This document shows, in pieces, positions 14,026 through 22,610 of a stretch of 64,000 nt of DNA. The notes under the pieces are model-generated. The model was not told where the DNA came from. It saw only the letters and a list, made by a program, of their open reading frames with translations, and searched no databases. Source of the DNA: Candidatus Terraquivivens tengchongensis (GTDB taxonomy: Archaea > Thermoproteota > Nitrososphaeria_A > Caldarchaeales > Wolframiiraptoraceae); assembly GCA_023268355.1 (NCBI GenBank), contig JALNJK010000003.1:1-64000 (forward strand). The letters run 5' to 3'. Both the position numbers and the translations under genes were made by a program. Position 1 is the stretch's first letter, and every line of letters begins with the position of its first letter.

Positions 14026-15465
14026 ATGTCCGTCATAGCGAGTGCAATTAATAAGTTCACAAACTTTAGCAGCTGGTTTGATGAGCTGATATTTCAGGCA
14101 AGAATAGTCGATAGTAGGTTCCCGGTCAAGGGCTTTATAGTTTATCTTGAGAACGGCATGTTCATCCTTGAAATGATAAGGAGGAGGTTGGAAGAGCTCC
14201 TTGTCGAGACCGGACATAAGACCATGATGTTCCCTCTCGTAACTACCGATGAGCTTTTTGCCAAAGAGGCGGAACACATAAAGGGCTTCCTTTCTGAAGT
14301 TTTTGTCATAGAGAAAGCTGGCAATAAGCCGTTAGAGAAGAAGTTGATAATACGTCCCACATCCGAGACAATAATGTACCCCATGTTTAAATTATGGATA
14401 CGGTCGCATGCAGACCTTCCATTTAAAGTTCACCAAACAGTAAATGTTTACAGGTATGAAACAAAAGCAACGCGACCCTTGTATAGGGCAAGGGAATTTC
14501 CGTGGAACGAAGCACACACGGCACATGCTACTGCTGCAGATGCTGAGGAGCAAGTAAGGGAGGCAATAGAAATATACTCTAAAGTTCTTAAGGAGCTTGG
14601 CATAAGCTATCTTTTACTGAAGAGACCGGATTTCGATAAATTTGCTGGTGCAAAGTACTCGATAGCCTTTGATGCTTGGAATCCGGATGGTAGGGTCAAT
14701 CAGGTGGCTACGGTTCACAACCTTGGTAGAAATTTCTCAAAGGTATTCGAGATAGAGTTTGAGCAGAAGGATGGTAGTAGGGCTTTAGTGTATCAACTCT
14801 GCTATGGCTTCGGCCTCAGCAGAGTTCTGGCTGCCGTTATTGCGCAACATGGTGATGATAGAGGTTGTGTATTTCCTCCTAGCATCGCACCAGTTCAAGT
14901 AGTTATAGTGCCTATACCGTTCAAAGGATACGAAGAGCTCATAACGTCATATTGCAAAAAAATCCATGAGAGATTAAAACGAATATACAGATGCGTGTTG
15001 GACGACAGAGAAGATGTTACGCCTGGCGAAAAATTTTACCATTGGGAAATGCTTGGTGTGCCGGTGAGGGTTGAGATAGGACCAAAAGAGGTTTCGAGTA
15101 GTAAGGTTACGCTCTTTAGGAGGGATACGTTAGAAAGAACCGAAGCAGATCTAAACGATGTTGAGATGCGCGTTGAAGAACTCATGACAAAAATTTTCAC
15201 ATCGTTGAAGGAAAGGAGCGCCAGAATAATGGAGCAGATGGTGGTTGACGCCTACAGCCCGGACGAGGTAAAAAAGGCTTTATCAGAAAGAAAGATAGCA
15301 AGGATTGAATGGTGCGGCAAGGAGGATTGTGCCCTGAAGCTCAAAGAGCATGCCGGCGGCGAGATAAGGGGCAGTAGGTTTGACATCGTAGAAGTACCGC
15401 AAAGAAATTGTATAGTCTGCGGTGAAAAGGCCCAAGAAGTCGTCTATGTTGCTAAAGCCTACTGA
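14026..15465 (+). CDS. proS: Prolyl-tRNA synthetase, archaeal/eukaryotic type
   Basis: A 479-residue class II tRNA synthetase charging tRNA-Pro. Class II motif 2 (VYRYETKATRPLYRAREFPWNEAHTAH), motif 3 (GFGLSRVLAAVIAQHGDDRG) and the HGTP anticodon-binding domain (VQVVIVPIPFKG onward) are clear. The C-terminal zinc-like domain with Cys pairs (CGKEDC and CIVCG) and the terminal Tyr mark the archaeal/eukaryotic type. A GGAGG site lies just upstream of ATG 14026. Confidence 0.96.
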   Translation: MSVIASAINKFTNFSSWFDELIFQARIVDSRFPVKGFIVYLENGMFILEMIRRRLEELLVETGHKTMMFPLVTTDELFAKEAEHIKGFLSEVFVIEKAGNKPLEKKLIIRPTSETIMYPMFKLWIRSHADLPFKVHQTVNVYRYETKATRPLYRAREFPWNEAHTAHATAADAEEQVREAIEIYSKVLKELGISYLLLKRPDFDKFAGAKYSIAFDAWNPDGRVNQVATVHNLGRNFSKVFEIEFEQKDGSRALVYQLCYGFGLSRVLAAVIAQHGDDRGCVFPPSIAPVQVVIVPIPFKGYEELITSYCKKIHERLKRIYRCVLDDREDVTPGEKFYHWEMLGVPVRVEIGPKEVSSSKVTLFRRDTLERTEADLNDVEMRVEELMTKIFTSLKERSARIMEQMVVDAYSPDEVKKALSERKIARIEWCGKEDCALKLKEHAGGEIRGSRFDIVEVPQRNCIVCGEKAQEVVYVAKAY

Positions 15466-15467
15466 CC

Positions 15468-16430
15468 TCAGGCTATGTAAGCATCCAGATGACGGAGCCT
15501 CTTGGCAGGGTGCGGATGAGTGCTAAATAGTTCCATCAAAATGCTCGGTTTTTCTGCTTTAATTCTTTCTACAAGGGAGTCTATATCATCATAACCTCTA
15601 ATGGTAACCTCAGGGTCTGTGATGAATAGTGCTTTCATTTGGGTGTAAGAGGCGATTTTTTCCTTACGAATCTTCTTTGAAGCACTCATTATTCTGACTA
15701 GGCCCCTTTGGAGATTCTTTGCACCGTTCTGCACGTAAATCGCGGCATGTGAGTCAGCATAGTACTCCCTTAACCTGCTAAAGTAGAATACGAAGAGGTT
15801 GAAGATGAAGCTCAGAACCATTAGACCCAATCCGATGAGCACCAATAGTGCACCGCCACCTCCTCTTTGATCCCTAGACATGTTGCCGAGCCAACCAGAG
15901 TAGTAAAGTATGTGTCCAAGATAATATATGAGCGCGGGTATTATGCTTATTACCATCATGAACATGACGTCTTTATGCTTTATATGACCCACCTCGTGTC
16001 CAATGACTGCCTCGACTTCTTCGCGAGGCAGTGTAGATAAGAGACCTCTAGTAACTGCTACGAAGTTGCCTGTAATCGGGTTACCGTAAGCGAAGGCATT
16101 GGGTAAATCTATCTCTGCCAGCATAAGCCTCGGCTTAGCATTAAGCCCACTTGTCGCCGAGATTCTCGATACGGCTTCATGAAGCCAAGGGTATTCGTGC
16201 GGTTTAATAGGTCTGACCCTATATATGGCGTTAATAATGTAGGGTGCGATCAACCACTGCAGTATGTGGAACGCAACCACTATGCCGGCTATTGTATATA
16301 TGCTAAGCGAGGCCCCAAGCCAACTTAAAATCACCATCAGAACAAGCGTTGCTGAACCGATTATAGCCGCCAGCGTACCCAACATCGCGAGCCTCAGTTG
16401 TATAAGTGACATCTTTGCCCTTGATGGCAT
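15468..16430 (-). CDS. htpX: HtpX-like M48 membrane metalloprotease
   Basis: A 320-residue membrane zinc protease. Two hydrophobic segments lie at the N-terminus, the catalytic HEVGHIKH (HExxH) is near residue 145, further membrane segments follow, and the third ligand Glu is in the segment REYYADSHA. HtpX-type enzymes degrade misfolded membrane proteins. Its stop is 2 bp from the stop of proS (convergent). Confidence 0.92.
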   Translation of the reverse strand: MPSRAKMSLIQLRLAMLGTLAAIIGSATLVLMVILSWLGASLSIYTIAGIVVAFHILQWLIAPYIINAIYRVRPIKPHEYPWLHEAVSRISATSGLNAKPRLMLAEIDLPNAFAYGNPITGNFVAVTRGLLSTLPREEVEAVIGHEVGHIKHKDVMFMMVISIIPALIYYLGHILYYSGWLGNMSRDQRGGGGALLVLIGLGLMVLSFIFNLFVFYFSRLREYYADSHAAIYVQNGAKNLQRGLVRIMSASKKIRKEKIASYTQMKALFITDPEVTIRGYDDIDSLVERIKAEKPSILMELFSTHPHPAKRLRHLDAYIA

Positions 16431-16537
16431 AGAAAATCTACCCAGTTTTTAAGCAGGGTGAGGCCGTCTAAAAAACTTTTTCCATATTTTATGAAATTTT
16501 TCACGTAGTTTTCGTTCTTACATCCAAATATATTGGT

Positions 16538-16816
16538 TTAATATGCGACTTTTCTCTCTTCTCTTGCCCTTACCTTCAGGACACCGTAATGTATCGCACA
16601 ACTAATGCAAAGATTCTTTGTTATTACGTTCTCGGCAAGGTACGCGCCTTGTTGCTTTAACTCCTTCGCAAGATCTTTGCCTACGAGCGAGACCCTCTTC
16701 GTAATTCTCTGAATCTTACTCCTAGGTACATAAGCACCACAGTTGTCGCATTGCACCATCGGTTCTTTGCCTTTTGCGCCTTTAGCCCTACCCCTGCTCT
16801 TACGCTTGAACGGCAT
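16538..16816 (-). CDS. rps26e: Ribosomal protein eS26
   Basis: A 92-residue small-subunit ribosomal protein. The basic N-terminus (PFKRKSRGRAKG), the zinc ligands of CDNCGAYVP and the second pair in CISCAIHYGVLKVR match eS26. This protein is present in eukaryotes and in TACK archaea but absent from most euryarchaea, which supports the placement of the organism. Confidence 0.93.
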   Translation of the reverse strand: MPFKRKSRGRAKGAKGKEPMVQCDNCGAYVPRSKIQRITKRVSLVGKDLAKELKQQGAYLAENVITKNLCISCAIHYGVLKVRAREERKVAY

Positions 16817-17011
16817 GGTCCCACCTTCATTATATTGGATGTTTATGGTTGTATAAAATGTTAACCAGACTCAAACCTGCCCTTGTTTTCACGTTCATGA
16901 GGGCTCTCCTACAAAGTAAATGTTTTTACCTCCCGTTAACCACTTTTTTAGGCTAGTATAAAGGGCAGACGGAAGGCTGAACATCATTGAAGCTTAGGAG
17001 AGATCGATGGT

Positions 17012-17530
17012 ATGCCAATTAGTTTAAAGGAAAGGATAGAGATGCTCAGGCAAGGCATCCTCCACCGTTATGTGATACCTGCTTTAGAAGAAAGGGGTTT
17101 CATGGTTAGTAATTGGAAAAGACCGCAAAGTTTTGAGGATATGGTGCTAAGGGACGAAGGCTGGATCCCTTTATATACGCAATTCACAACATGGGAAACT
17201 TATTCTAGAGACAGTCCGTTATACGTTTATTTTAATACGTTTTATGGAGATGTTTACGAAAAAGCGTACAGAATTTGTTTTGTTGAATTCATAATAAACG
17301 TACTCAACTTCCCCCTAAAAAAGAACCTTGTTGGAACTTTTACGAGACTTAACGTAAAGGATGGCTATTACTGGAAGACTAGAATACCCATAGACCTGTC
17401 TTTTCCAGATGCCTGTGTTAACGAGATAGACGGCAAGTATGATGAATTGACGCTACTCATGTCTAATGAAGGTGTTATAGAAGAGCTCATGAACCTTGAC
17501 AACTCAAAAGTATGGCGAAAGGTCATCTAA
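17012..17530 (+). CDS. Conserved-looking protein of unknown function
   Basis: A 172-residue soluble protein with balanced composition and no membrane segment or known motif. It is rich in aromatic residues (Trp and Tyr runs such as DGYYWKTRIP). Its start at 17012 has a GGAGAG-like site upstream. It overlaps the 3' end of the Lrp-type regulator by 8 bp in convergent orientation, which argues for a real gene end. I do not recognise the family. Confidence 0.6.
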   Translation: MPISLKERIEMLRQGILHRYVIPALEERGFMVSNWKRPQSFEDMVLRDEGWIPLYTQFTTWETYSRDSPLYVYFNTFYGDVYEKAYRICFVEFIINVLNFPLKKNLVGTFTRLNVKDGYYWKTRIPIDLSFPDACVNEIDGKYDELTLLMSNEGVIEELMNLDNSKVWRKVI

Positions 17531-17951
17531 CGACCCTTAGCACTAAGACGGTGTTCGTGTTCTTCACACCTTCTATTTTCCTTATCTCTTCGATGCACCT
17601 ATTTAACCCAGCTACGTTGTTGGCGGAGACTATGGCAGCCACATCGTATTCACCAGTCAACTCGTAAACACCCTCAACACCATCTAAGGTAGCGAGTTTC
17701 TCGCTCACAAACGGTGTCGGCACCCCAGGGTCTATCGTGATAAACGTTATTGCCCTTACGGCATGCCCTTTCTCGACTTCTATAGTGAACCTCGTTATCA
17801 CGTTATTCTTTATCAAGTTTTTTACACGACGTCTGACAGCACCTTCCGAGAGCCCCAATTCTTTGCCTATTTCCACAAAAGGTTTCCTTGCATCTTTTTT
17901 CAATATCTCGATTATTTTATTATCAATTTCGTCCATAGCAAGTATTTTCAT
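17523..17951 (-). CDS. Lrp/AsnC family transcription regulator
   Basis: A 142-residue regulator: an N-terminal AsnC-type HTH (MDEIDNKIIEILKKDARKPFVEIGKELGLSEGAVRRRVKNL, residues 6-46) and a C-terminal RAM effector domain (about 65-140). It is divergent from argG (125 bp between starts). The resemblance to LysM-type regulators of amino-acid biosynthesis in Sulfolobus, together with this position, suggests that it controls argG and perhaps itself. Confidence 0.88.
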   Translation of the reverse strand: MKILAMDEIDNKIIEILKKDARKPFVEIGKELGLSEGAVRRRVKNLIKNNVITRFTIEVEKGHAVRAITFITIDPGVPTPFVSEKLATLDGVEGVYELTGEYDVAAIVSANNVAGLNRCIEEIRKIEGVKNTNTVLVLRVVR

Positions 17952-18013
17952 TAACGGCGTTCGTTAAATACTTTACGGAAACCATTACTAAAAAATCTTG
18001 AAAACTAATTTAA

Positions 18014-18046
18014 GAATAATAAAAATTCTAAACAGTCTTTTTATAC
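18014..18046 (+). promoter_or_regulatory. argG promoter with an Lrp-like inverted repeat
   Basis: AGAAT and ATTCT (18014-18018 and 18026-18030) form a 17-bp interrupted palindrome of the kind bound by Lrp-family dimers. It lies directly upstream of a TATA-like TTTATA (18041-18046). The expected transcript start, about 25 bp further on, is just before the argG ATG at 18077. The binding by the neighbouring regulator is inference. Confidence 0.4.
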
Positions 18047-18076
18047 AAGACGCTTTTTTCCTTTAAAGGATGCGCG

Positions 18077-19267
18077 ATGAGGGTGGCATTAGCATATAGC
18101 GGCGGCCTTGATACGACCGTAATAATTAAGTGGCTTCAGGAGAAGTACGGTGCAGAGGTTATAACTGTAACAGTGGACGTTGGTCAAGAGGAAGATTTTG
18201 CGGCGATAGCGGAACGTGCAAAGTTGAGCGGTGCAGTGAAACACTATTACGTGGATGCAAAAGAGAGGTTTGCAAAAGAGTTTGTGGCAAGGGCCATCAA
18301 GGCTAACGCTCTGTATGAGGGTGAGTACCCACTAACCGCTGCTCTTAGTAGGCCCTTAATAGCTGAGGAAACGGTTAAGGTGGCGTTAAAGGAGAACGCC
18401 GATGCCGTAGCCCATGGATGTACTGGAAAGGGTAACGACCAGGTAAGGTTCGAGGTAACATTCGCGGCACTAGCACCTGGAATAAAGATACTCGCACCTG
18501 TAAGGGAGTGGAACATGAGCAGGGATGAAGAAATAGAGTACGCCTTGTCCAGAAAGCTACCGATACATCCTAAGAAGAGCAGGTTCAGCATTGACGAGAA
18601 TTTATGGGGCAGGTCGATAGAAGCAGCAGAGTTAGAAGACCCATGGGTAGAGCCTCCACAAGAGGCCTTTAAGTTTGTTGCACCTTTAGAGAATACTCCG
18701 GACGAAGCAGAAGAGATCACAATAGGTTTCGAAAAAGGTGTACCAGTTTCACTAAATGGTGAAGAATTACCTTTGACTGAGATAATAAAGCGTCTAAACC
18801 AAATCGGTGGAAAGCATGGTTTTGGCATAGTGGATCACGTGGAAGATAGGGTTGTAGGAATAAAGTCGAGGGAGGTGTACGAAGTTCCGGCTGCACTCAT
18901 GTTAATCAAGGCCCACGCCGATTTGGAGAAGATGACCTTAGGCGGAAGGCATCTGATGTTTAAACAATTGATCGACAAGCAATGGTGCTATATGGTTTAC
19001 GCTGGCTTATGGGTCGATCCTTTAATGGATTCGCTCAATGCTTTCATAGATAAATCACAAGAGAACGTAACCGGTGAGGTAAGGATAAAACTGTATAAGG
19101 GTTCTGCTAGGATTGTTGGAAGAAGGGCAGAGAGACCTGTGTACTCAATGGCCATGGCAACGTATTCACGTGAAAGTGCTTTTGATCAAAAAATGGCTGA
19201 GGGCTTCGTGAGGATATGGGGGTTGGAGACAGTCCTAGGCCGGGCGGCGCTAAGAAAGAAGGAATAA
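18077..19267 (+). CDS. argG: Argininosuccinate synthase
   Basis: A 396-residue enzyme joining citrulline and aspartate with ATP. The N-terminal P-loop-like pyrophosphatase motif (ALAYSGGLDTTVIIKWL), HGCTGKGNDQVRFE and PVREWNMSRDEEIEYA are diagnostic. It stands alone without argH or carAB nearby. Its last codons and 3' flank are partly repeated at 22511-22610. Confidence 0.97.
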   Translation: MRVALAYSGGLDTTVIIKWLQEKYGAEVITVTVDVGQEEDFAAIAERAKLSGAVKHYYVDAKERFAKEFVARAIKANALYEGEYPLTAALSRPLIAEETVKVALKENADAVAHGCTGKGNDQVRFEVTFAALAPGIKILAPVREWNMSRDEEIEYALSRKLPIHPKKSRFSIDENLWGRSIEAAELEDPWVEPPQEAFKFVAPLENTPDEAEEITIGFEKGVPVSLNGEELPLTEIIKRLNQIGGKHGFGIVDHVEDRVVGIKSREVYEVPAALMLIKAHADLEKMTLGGRHLMFKQLIDKQWCYMVYAGLWVDPLMDSLNAFIDKSQENVTGEVRIKLYKGSARIVGRRAERPVYSMAMATYSRESAFDQKMAEGFVRIWGLETVLGRAALRKKE

Positions 19268-19352
19268 AAATTCGTATTGGAATGGCACAAATACGTGTCT
19301 TCCAATAACATGAATTATGCTAATTTATATGCTAGCAAACATCTTTTATCCA
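19250..19352. repeat. Direct repeat A: end of argG plus decayed rmlA tail
   Basis: This 103-bp segment aligns with 22511-22610. The first 22 bp (argG tail and stop) are identical, and a 15-bp block around GCTAGCAAAC is identical near the end. Read on the minus strand, 19326-19352 still encodes the RmlA C-terminal residues FASI, but with an in-frame stop a few codons earlier. The ancestral order was therefore argG directly followed by rmlA. Confidence 0.75.
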
Positions 19353-19475
19353 AAGAAAAGCTTTGGGCACATGGTTTAACATCAACATGAAATTTACTTC
19401 ATTTATAGTAGATAACAATGCCTCGCTATTGAATAATTAAAACTTTTAAAATCTTGTTCTAAATTAAAAATAGCT

Positions 19476-20696
19476 TTACAAACTTTCCAAACGTTTAATT
19501 AAATTCTCTGTAATCCTGCTTAATGTAAATTCTGCGGCCCTTTTTGCCGCGTTCTTTCCCATATCACTCGCAAGCTCCTCGTTATCAATCAATCTCAAGA
19601 CAGCTTTTGTCGCACCTTCTATGTCTTCCGGACCGTTAACATGGATACCATCGATTTCATTCCTGATCAGCCAACGTTGGCCACCAATCGCTGAAGTTAT
19701 TACGGGTTTGCCGGCGTACATGAATTCTAGTTGCGTTAGTCCTAAAGCCTCCATCCTGCTCATGATGATGTTAGCATACGACGCTCTTATCAACGAGATC
19801 TTCTCATCCTCGCTAATTTCACCAATGTATCTGAAATTTGGAAGAACTCGAGTAGCTTTAATTAAAATATCAGCCTGATCGGATGGTGAACCGGCTACGA
19901 TGAAGATTACGTCTTTTCTGTTACGTAAGTTGTTAGCAATTTTAACTATGGCGGCTGGATTCTTTCGCTTTTCCACAGTTCCTATAAAAGTTATCATCTT
20001 AACGTCATTAGGTATGTTGAATCTTGAATATACATCTACTTTACCTAGATTGTTGAACGCCTCCTCATCAACCCCTCCAGGATAAAGGAGACACTTATTG
20101 GCATCTGCGCCTAGTTCGATCATTTGATCAATCTCAACAGGTGTTGTGCAAAGTATCAGGTCTGCCGTCTTGAATATTATAGGAAATACCGTGCTGTTCC
20201 ATGCCTCTCTATACAGCCTTTCAATTGGTGGGTAATGTATAGGACTCGGAGGTTGGTAGTGTGGCATGAAACATGCTATCAACCTTCTATCGCTCAACCC
20301 CTCCTTGAGCATCATGTCACTCCATAGTTTGAAACGGGTGAGTTCCTCCGGGCCGTTCCATAGCGTGCTATGGACTATAAAGCATTCCACTCCTAAGTCC
20401 TCAACAATATATCTGAATGTTGATTGTGCATCCCTAAGCATAATTCTCCTTGGAGGCCAGCTAGATATGTAGCCATCCATCCTTATCACAGGAACACCAA
20501 ATTCTTCTTTAACCACGTAGCCCCTCACACTCTTTAACACTTGCTCGTACCAAGGAACGCGCTTCCCATCATGGAACAAAGTAGACAAAAGAAAGGCATC
20601 TTTTCTCTGCTTACGTAGCCCTTTCACCATTCGAAGTGCAACAAGTTCCTGGCCCTTAGTCAGGCTAGTCTGGTACATCAAGACGGCAATCTTCAA
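19476..20696 (-). CDS. GT4-family (GT-B) glycosyltransferase
   Basis: A 406-residue glycosyltransferase. The C-terminal half carries the GT4 pattern: FIGTVEKRKNP (about 235), FRYIGEISEDEKISLIRAS (about 290) and the E-x7-E-like nucleotide-binding segment MEALGLTQLEFMYAGKPVI (about 318). It sits in an apparent operon with a trehalose-phosphatase-like HAD protein and an MscS-like protein. The HAD neighbour could point to synthesis of a compatible solute by a sugar-phosphate route, but surface glycan synthesis is equally possible. The gene lies inside the block bracketed by the two direct repeats. Confidence 0.85.
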   Translation of the reverse strand: MKIAVLMYQTSLTKGQELVALRMVKGLRKQRKDAFLLSTLFHDGKRVPWYEQVLKSVRGYVVKEEFGVPVIRMDGYISSWPPRRIMLRDAQSTFRYIVEDLGVECFIVHSTLWNGPEELTRFKLWSDMMLKEGLSDRRLIACFMPHYQPPSPIHYPPIERLYREAWNSTVFPIIFKTADLILCTTPVEIDQMIELGADANKCLLYPGGVDEEAFNNLGKVDVYSRFNIPNDVKMITFIGTVEKRKNPAAIVKIANNLRNRKDVIFIVAGSPSDQADILIKATRVLPNFRYIGEISEDEKISLIRASYANIIMSRMEALGLTQLEFMYAGKPVITSAIGGQRWLIRNEIDGIHVNGPEDIEGATKAVLRLIDNEELASDMGKNAAKRAAEFTLSRITENLIKRLESL

Positions 20697-20708
20697 TACT
20701 CTGCACCC

Positions 20709-21467
20709 TTAAACTCTGCAAAACGGTAGGCGACTCGGGTCAAAATTCAATTTGAGGTTAACAAGTTCTGAAAGAAGTTTTGGGACATTTTCAAACTTAA
20801 TAAAATATTGACACTCCAGCTCCGGAGCGCTATGCCCGTGGAGCACGCCCACAGAGATATTAGCAACCTTGAAAGCGGGATTATCCATTTTACTATCTCC
20901 TATATACATTATGGGTCCATTTATACCAAGGACGTCTTTTATGAAAGATACAACAACTCCCTTATCTGGTTTAACTGGGAAGATGTCTAGGAATGGTTCG
21001 CACTCGTATTCTTCAACATAAAGATTAAGCTTTCTCGCTATTTCTTTTATTTTTTCCACAAGATTCTTGGTAGGAACCCTTCCATAGCGCCAATCAATAC
21101 ACAAACCAGCAACTTTCCTATTCCTTAAGGCCTTTATCTCAAAAACAACGTCAGGATCTACAACTATTCGAAACGAGGCATTCAATAGTTTACTAATTAC
21201 TTTAAGCTTTTGCGCTATGCCTTTCTTTATCCAAGCTCTATCTCCTATAACGGCCTCTATTCCACCTATGCACCCTATCGCATCTAAATTTGGCAATCTA
21301 CTTACAAGAAACCAGTAGTCCTTCGTGCTTATCACGATGAACTTTCCATAATTCCTAACTCCATCAATACTGTCCTTAATTCCTTCTAAGGGTTTTGATT
21401 CTACACGTGTAATGTTTTTTGGGGCCAGTGTTCCGTCATAGTCTGCGAATATCCCGGACAACCTCAT
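20709..21467 (-). CDS. HAD-IIB phosphatase, trehalose-phosphatase-like
   Basis: A 252-residue HAD hydrolase. The nucleophile motif is FADYDGTLAP (Asp9 and Asp11), motif II is VISTKD (about 48) and the C-terminal Mg site is YIGDSKMDNPAF (about 193). The motif spacing with a large C2-type cap matches OtsB/mannosyl-3-phosphoglycerate phosphatase relatives. It lies between a GT4 glycosyltransferase and an MscS-like gene; the latter overlaps its start by 4 bp. A role in dephosphorylating the product of the glycosyltransferase is a reasonable guess. Confidence 0.78.
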   Translation of the reverse strand: MRLSGIFADYDGTLAPKNITRVESKPLEGIKDSIDGVRNYGKFIVISTKDYWFLVSRLPNLDAIGCIGGIEAVIGDRAWIKKGIAQKLKVISKLLNASFRIVVDPDVVFEIKALRNRKVAGLCIDWRYGRVPTKNLVEKIKEIARKLNLYVEEYECEPFLDIFPVKPDKGVVVSFIKDVLGINGPIMYIGDSKMDNPAFKVANISVGVLHGHSAPELECQYFIKFENVPKLLSELVNLKLNFDPSRLPFCRV

Positions 21468-22135
21468 CGCCTCTCGCCTCCCTTTAGCACATTCTCAATA
21501 AACTCTTTAACCCTGTCTTTCAGAATCCAACCAACAATTATTCCTAGTATTATTGCTACGGCCCATGCTATAGGTGTAGCGAATATGTAGATTATTGTAA
21601 TGTCAATACGCATGTTTGCAAGTGCCACTGTGATTACAATGAAATACAAAAATACCCTGATAACATCTGAAGCCAACATTGATAACCCGCTCTTAGACTG
21701 ACCTTGCTTGATGAGCTCGGCGGTCCAATCAGCAAGTATTAATCCCACAATGAGGATTATTACACCAGCAACAAGACTCGGAAGGTACGCAAGTATTTGT
21801 GAAACTCCTGCAGACAGTTCTGGTATATTCAGTGTGTAGAATGAATAAAGTATAGCAATGAAGTAAACTAACCATTTAACGAGAGATGCTGAAAATGTGC
21901 CTGCGGTGTAGCCTGAACTAAGTATTGCTCTACCAATTGCTGTCTTACGCATATAGTGCTCCCAGCCCATCCTCCCGACGATCCTAGAGACAATAGAATA
22001 AAGTAGCCTACCGATTATCCAACCGATTAGCAATATAACGATGAAAAATAGTAGTCTAGGTGCCCATTCAAAAAAGCCGGCGCTTAACGCTCTAAGAAAC
22101 TCACCAAGCTCAAATCCATAGGTAGCACTATTCAT
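21464..22135 (-). CDS. Small mechanosensitive-channel-like membrane protein (TM-helix repeat)
   Basis: A 223-residue protein with five or six hydrophobic segments. The GWIIGRLLYSIVSRIVGRMG segment and a second similar one (ILADWTAELIKQ) match the conserved TM-helix repeat family related to MscS, but the cytoplasmic beta domain of true MscS channels is missing. I chose ATG 22135; a TTG at 22204 would add 23 polar residues. It overlaps the HAD gene by 4 bp. A link between a putative osmotic channel and a sugar/phosphatase pair fits osmoadaptation. Confidence 0.75.
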   Translation of the reverse strand: MNSATYGFELGEFLRALSAGFFEWAPRLLFFIVILLIGWIIGRLLYSIVSRIVGRMGWEHYMRKTAIGRAILSSGYTAGTFSASLVKWLVYFIAILYSFYTLNIPELSAGVSQILAYLPSLVAGVIILIVGLILADWTAELIKQGQSKSGLSMLASDVIRVFLYFIVITVALANMRIDITIIYIFATPIAWAVAIILGIIVGWILKDRVKEFIENVLKGGERR

Positions 22136-22238
22136 AACTCTTAGCGACCCATAAAGAAACTGTATGTTATTTAAATGTTTAATTTCTAAAGAATGGTTGC
22201 ACAAATATTTTAATTAACACATTATGATAGAAATGACA

Positions 22239-22376
22239 ATGAGCGATGCTAGCTTTGTAAACTCACGTGTAGTTGAGTTCTATACAAAAACTGATAACCT
22301 CTCAAGTTTGACACTTCTCGGAAAATTCGTCTACGATCTTACGCTCAATATAAATTATCTGAGGTGTTACGGCTGA
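22239..22376 (+). pseudogene. Orphan 45-codon reading frame in a decayed region
   Basis: ATG 22239 opens a 45-residue frame with protein-like composition (RVVEFYTKTDNLSSLTLLGK). It ends at TGA 22374, within 3 bp of the start of a scrambled glycosyltransferase remnant. It may be the N-terminal stump of a lost gene. I do not recognise the family. Confidence 0.35.
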
Positions 22377-22474
22377 CTACCATCATGAACACGGGTAAAA
22401 TATGACATAGGTACATTAATTGTGTAGAAGGGTGAACATGAGGATAGGGCTAGTGTAAAAGAAACGTAGCGGTT
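22373..22474 (+). pseudogene. Scrambled remnant of a GT2/GT4 gene junction
   Basis: From 22399 to 22474 the sequence matches 32427-32507, the end of one glycosyltransferase gene and the start of the next. The copied GT4 start (ATG 22438, MRIGLV) runs into TAA after six codons and then carries an extra base. The adjoining 22373-22398 matches 32401-32426 on the opposite strand (24 of 26 bases), so this piece is inverted. The remnant abuts direct repeat B. Confidence 0.75.
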
Positions 22475-22510
22475 GTGAGCTGAAAATATCGTCCCGGAGA
22501 ACGCCAGGTA

Positions 22511-22610
22511 CTAAGAAAGAAGGAATAAAAATCAGATTGAGCTAATACGAATATCTTTCCTCAATAACATGGATGTGCTAATCTATATGCTAGCAAACGT
22601 CCTTTCTCCA
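22511..22610. repeat. Direct repeat B: argG tail remnant plus true rmlA end
   Basis: This is the second copy of the segment at 19250-19352. Here the rmlA C-terminus is intact (stop at 22583-22585 on the minus strand), while the argG part is only a tail (LRKKE and stop) without the gene. The two copies bracket about 3.1 kb that hold a glycosyltransferase, an HAD phosphatase, a channel-like gene and gene remnants. Confidence 0.75.

Noticed and set aside
18247-18828. 193-codon ORF antisense to argG
   Set aside because: Shadow frame of a well-defined enzyme; Ser/Pro-rich composition typical of antisense reading.
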